From Formicarius rufipectus (taxonomy: Eukaryota; Chordata; Aves; Passeriformes; Formicariidae): 64,000 nucleotides of DNA. The notes under the pieces are model-generated. The model was given only the letters and a program-made list of their open reading frames with translations, had not been told where the DNA came from and ran no database searches. The stretch is taken from assembly GCA_013399695.1 (NCBI GenBank), contig VXAU01000755.1:201092-265091 (forward strand), given 5' to 3'. Of the stretch, positions 59,887 to 64,000 are shown piece after piece (within the stretch, counting starts at the first letter, position 1; each line of letters begins with the position of its first letter). The translations under genes and the position numbers were made by a program.

Positions 59887-62643
59887 TTGGATGAAACCTG
59901 AGAAGTATTAAAAAAAACCCAAACAACCAAACCAAATTCAAAGTAGAAAACTAATTTTTATGTGTTTCTTTCTAAGAATTATCATCTTTAATTCAATTTT
60001 TTAACTTTTAATCCTGATGGTATGTAATACAGTAACCAGTTCTTTTGTTGAGCAAGAGTATGGTGAGCTGTCATTGTAAACCTCCTGAACTGTGTGAGTA
60101 TAGATGCTGATGCACACCACTCTTCATCAGCTGGGAGTAGTCTGTCTCCGTTGTTGTACCCAGCACATGTAGAGAATGTTCTGGATTATGTTCATCTCAA
60201 CCCACCAAAAAACTAAGAATCCACTTAGAAAACAGTAAAAGATTTCTTATCTGTTTTCATTTTAGAAAATATTTTATTTTTTTTTCATCTTCATCATCAA
60301 TAATAAGTGATAGCATCTTGATCAGATTCAGTGCTATTTAAGTAACTAAGATTTGTTTGTTTTTTTTTCAGTTGTAAGTGTAAACTGTAAGTAATCAGAA
60401 AGCAAAATAATACAAGAAATTTGAAATAGAATTTTACTTTTACTGTATTTAAATATCTCTGGAAGATATATACCTCTAATGAATCTTGACTGATTTAATT
60501 TCAGCTTAATTAACACATTCACTCCTGAGATAATTCTATATAGATTTTATTATGGGGGGTTTTTGCTGCATATAAAGGAACACAAAAGATAAAATAGTCT
60601 TTAGGTTTTTGGAGGTATTTATTTCATTTTTTTATTTGACTACTAACAAATAACTTATTAGTTGTTAATATTATAACTTTCTACTTTGGAATATAGAGAA
60701 AATAAAAGAAATAGAGAAAGTCCGTGTTTTCAGATGACATTCTTGATATGAAGGTTTATTTGTTCCATGTTGCTCTGATTTGCTTGAGTGACATTCATTT
60801 TTCTCTGTTGTTTGTTTGATTTTTTTTCTTTTATAAATGTTGACACAGCTAAATTTGAAAGAATTTAAATCTATTCCATTTCCTGGTTTAGATTTATTCA
60901 GATATGCAATTATATTATGCTATTCTTTCATGCATTTCTTATCTGAATCCTGCAGCCTTTTATTTATGTTTGTCTCTCTCATTCTTCCATATATTTGTTC
61001 TAATCCATTTTATTCTTTAACCAAGAGACATGCAAGACATTTTCTCTGGAAAACAAATTGCGGTAATGTTACCACAGTTTAACATGACTTCTTTTTTTAG
61101 CACCTTCCTGCTTCCTATATTCATAAATTCTCAAATTTTAACCCACAATCTGAATAATCATCTTTGCTTTTTAAACTTATCATACGCCACCACACAGGTA
61201 ATTGGCACAGTACTTGAAGTAGCAAGCTATATGTGATAATATCAGTGTCAGTTCTCCATGGCATTAATTTACTGCAGTGATGTTGTAAGAATACCTGGAG
61301 CTCCACATCCTAAACATTTCCCCTTGTCTCTGATAGTTAATGCATTCCATAAGGAAGTGCACTTAAGATTTATGAAATCAGTCTGGTGTTGCCAAATATT
61401 GTTACCTCTTAAAATCTTACCTTTTACAGGAATTAGAGAGATCTTGTGTGTTGTCTCTAATAGTAACTAAGATTTCTTTGGGTTTGAGGTAGGTATTTTC
61501 AGCCAAATCAGTTCAGTGGTGATAAACAGCTACCTGCCTTTCTCATACAACCAATGGAAAGTTTCTTTACATTGGACTAGGAAAACTCTATTCTCTTGAA
61601 AGCTATGATCCAGAAAAACATAGTAAGTGCCACAATTGTATGATTATTTTCATTCTTTAATGAGCCCTAACTATGCCAAATATTTTCCTAACACACAAAC
61701 GCCAGGGTATTTTCTGAACAATGATTGCTTTTAAATGCTGACAAATTTAAAATCTGAAAGATCTGAAAGCTGCTGCTCTGTGAGATATATTATCTTAATT
61801 GAATAGAATTGTTATATTGTATACATTACTTTAATATAGATATAAAGGTTATATTAATATAGAATTGATATTGTCAGAGCACCAGTCCTTTCTGCAGTCC
61901 TTTTTTGGTAAGGTTCCGGTTATTGGAGGCAACAAAACAGGGACATAACTATTGATCACACATTACAAAATGGGCAATAATTAGAGGGACTGGGGAAAAA
62001 TAAAAAAATTATTCAATCAGTATTACTTTTTCTCCTAATGTTTTTACTCCTCTTTAAGTCCTTGCTGGATTCTCCATTTTTGTTTACACTACAAGGTTTG
62101 TTGATTTGTTATTTATTTATAAATAGATGCTAATTGATATTGATCTCAATGCCTTGTTTATTATCATCTTCTGGAGAATGAATTATTCTCAGGTGATATA
62201 TCTGGAGAGAATTGTAGTCCCAAAAGCAGAATCAATATACATAGGAAAGTCTGAAGAAACAGCTCTGCTTTGAATCAAATTTTAGTTAAGAAAGATTCAC
62301 TTGGAAGCCATGGCTAAAGACACAGGGATGGGACACCTATAAAGAGCTGGTAGGGACAGGAGCTGTGATAGATGTCAGGAAAAAACAAGGAAAGTTTGCT
62401 GACACCACAGACAGTATTAATTGGAAATTGGCACCTATCCTTCCTTGTCTGTAGTGCTGGATCTTTCTAGGATCAAAGGTGCATTTACAGGGAGGATGAG
62501 ATTCTTCCTTACTTTTTTTTTTTNNNNNNNNNNNNNNNNNNNNNTGGTAACTCTGAAACTACTTAGCAAAAGAAATAGAGTTAGAAAAAAGCACAGCAGT
62601 CGATGCTGTGCTTTACACTAAAGTAGACAAAACCTGCTATATG
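59887..62643. other. Unique AT-rich sequence with a 21-N gap, no gene seen
   Basis: A poly-T run leads into N at 62524-62544. No exon, RNA gene or transposon is recognised in the remainder. Confidence 0.5.
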
Positions 62644-63285
62644 TGTCCTGGTTTCAGCTGAGATAGAGTTGGTTTCCTTAGTAGCTGGTCCAGTGCCACG
62701 TTTTGTACTCACTACGAGAATAATGTCAATAACATGCTGATGTTTTGTCTCTTTTTAAGCAGTGCTTACCCTTAATCAAGGACTTTTCAGTGTCTCATGT
62801 TCAGCCAGTGAGGAACTGCACAAGAAGCTGGGATGAAACACAGCCAAATGACTGAAATGGGCCAAAGGGATATTCCAGGTCACAGAACATCTTGCCCAGC
62901 ATATAAACTGGGGGCAGTTGCCTGGGAGAGGCTGAGCACTGCTGGGAGACTTGCTGGGCATCGCTCAGTGGGTTCTGAGCAACAGTATTGTGCATTACTT
63001 GCACAATTGCACAATAGCCCTTGAGTTTTATTCCTATGTCTGTCTCCTCTTCATTACAGTGTTCAGTGGGAGTTTAACTATTATTTTAATTGTTATCATG
63101 ATTATTATTATCATCAAAATTTTACATTATTTAGAGACTTTCTTTATTTTTTAAACTGTTATTATCTCAACCTGTGTGTTTAAATTACAATATTTATTCT
63201 CCTCCCCACTCCACCAAGAGGTTTTGGTGGGAGTTCCTGAGTAACTAGCTACCTGGTACTTAGTTGCTGCCTGCAGTAAAAGCTT
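62644..63285 (+). mobile_element. Solo LTR, ERVL-like avian family, second copy
   Basis: Starts TGTCCTGGTTTCAGCTGAG (compare TGTGCTAGTTTTGGCTGG at 9685). It follows the same family order: 'aagcagtgcttac', 'agccagtgaggaactgcacaagaagctggg', 'ccaaagggatattccag', a TATAAA at 62902-62907 within CATATAAACTGGGGG, 'ctgggcatcgctcagtgggttctgagcaac', 'attgtgcattactt', an AT-rich ATTATTATTATC stretch, 'ttatctcaacctgtg' and 'ctggtacttagttgctgcc'. The last bases are eroded, so the 3' end is approximate. No flanking viral coding sequence was seen. It is non-coding. Confidence 0.82.
62902..62907 (+). promoter_or_regulatory. TATA box of the plus-strand LTR
   Basis: TATAAA sits exactly where this LTR family carries its TATA-like AATAAAACTGGGGG segment. 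Transcription would run towards the right end of the window. Confidence 0.5.
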
Positions 63286-64000
63286 TTCAAGATGGAAGAG
63301 TCTGTAAAGGCCTGGCAGTCTCTCAGTGACATTTCTGATACAAGACTGTGATAATTAGTACATTTCTCCAGAGAGCACATCATGTTAGCAAAACAGTGTC
63401 TCCACACCTCTCAGAAGAGAGTCTACTATTACTGCTATCACCTGTCTCCTTTCTTAGTTGTACTGGTTGTTATACAGGGAGCAGATGGGTCTGCTTTACT
63501 CAGTTCCAGTGTTTCTCCTGAAGTGATGAGTCTTTCCTCTGCAGACTCTAAAGCAACAAAACTGGCTCTGTGAGGGGACCTCAGGCTACAGGGAGGTATT
63601 TTTCCCCTGCAAATCCTTGCAATTGCAAGTTTCCATTGCTCCACACTGACTGTCCTCCCTTCCATGTGTGTTCCACATGTACCCTTCCCTTCTGTGTGTG
63701 TCATTAAGGGAGTCTCTTTCTGTTTGGCTGTGAGTGCCATGCAGACTGCACTTGGAACCACCATGTATCCAACTCCTTCTCAGCCTCCCTAATGCTACGT
63801 ATCATGAGCAAAATATTTGCAAACTGATCTTAGAACAAATTGTCTGCAAGTTTTGTTGTCTAATCAGAACTGAGATGAGACTACAGTCAGTCAACATGGC
63901 ATATTCATTTATACAGTACAAATTAGCAGAGTTTTGCAATTATAGAAACTTGACTAATATATTATTAAAAATATACACCTGTGCTATTTTGACCATGTTT
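63286..64000. other. Sequence beyond the LTR, no gene called
   Basis: Moderately balanced to about 63780, then AT-rich. No primer-binding site or gag-like sequence follows the LTR, so it does not look like the start of a provirus. The 108-codon minus-strand frame at 63438-63764 has no recognised homology. Confidence 0.4.

Noticed and set aside
63286..63790. Possible ERV internal region following the 62.6-kb LTR
   Set aside because: No primer-binding site next to the LTR and no gag-like or pol-like motif in any frame.
1..64000. CRISPR arrays, operons, riboswitches or phage-like modules
   Set aside because: No spaced direct-repeat array, ribosome-binding sites or gene clusters; the sequence is vertebrate nuclear DNA.

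Overview
The window looks like a gene-poor stretch of a bird nuclear chromosome. It is AT-rich and littered with short stop-interrupted frames, and it carries no open frame I can recognise as a host gene. The bird assignment rests on its repeats: seven CR1 LINE fragments, four of them with the avian CR1 3' end (a run resembling ATTCTRTGATTCTRTG preceded by a 'GATCTTTARGRTCCCTTCCAACC'-type block), and ERVL-like solo LTRs of a type that is abundant in birds. A small family of RTE-type LINE and SINE copies narrows this further. From memory, it resembles AviRTE, which is reported only from a few tropical bird lineages (manakins, parrots, hummingbirds, hornbills and others) and filarial nematodes. 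A passerine such as a manakin or another suboscine would fit, but I cannot resolve the species.

Layout. 1-4.8 kb: unique AT-rich sequence with a (TTTG)n tract. 4.8-7.1 kb: a (CAAA)n tract, a short CR1 remnant, and two closely packed LTRs on the minus strand. 9.7-10.2 kb: a plus-strand solo LTR. 11.2-11.4 kb: a compound CCTTG/CCTTC and GTT/GGTT/GGTTT microsatellite. 13.6 kb: a long A/C-rich tract. 18.0-18.8 kb: an 850-N assembly gap. 22.2-22.6 kb: a degraded tRNA-Ser-like fossil and a well-preserved tRNA-derived SINE. 27.6-28.2 kb: an LTR-like block and a second, 5'-truncated SINE copy on the minus strand. 29.7-30.4 kb: a minus-strand CR1. 39.2-39.6 kb: a CR1 that breaks off into a (TA)n tract. 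43.2-44.4 kb: an internally deleted RTE LINE that keeps both ends and a likely 7-bp target-site duplication. 52.3 kb: a short CR1. 56.6-59.9 kb: three CR1 copies of different subfamilies in the same orientation. 62.6-63.3 kb: a second plus-strand solo LTR.

How the parts relate. The only functional relationship visible is parasitic. The SINE copies at 22.3 and 28.0 kb share the RTE element's 3' tail and also a block from its 5' region, so the LINE machinery most likely mobilised them. No copy here could move on its own: the RTE copy has lost most of its coding region and has a stop and a frameshift in what is left. I found no CRISPR array, operon, riboswitch or new multi-gene system, and none would be expected here. 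The points most worth following up are the SINE/LINE trio, the packed LTRs, a few very regular inverted repeats, and several unique blocks that could be conserved non-coding elements.
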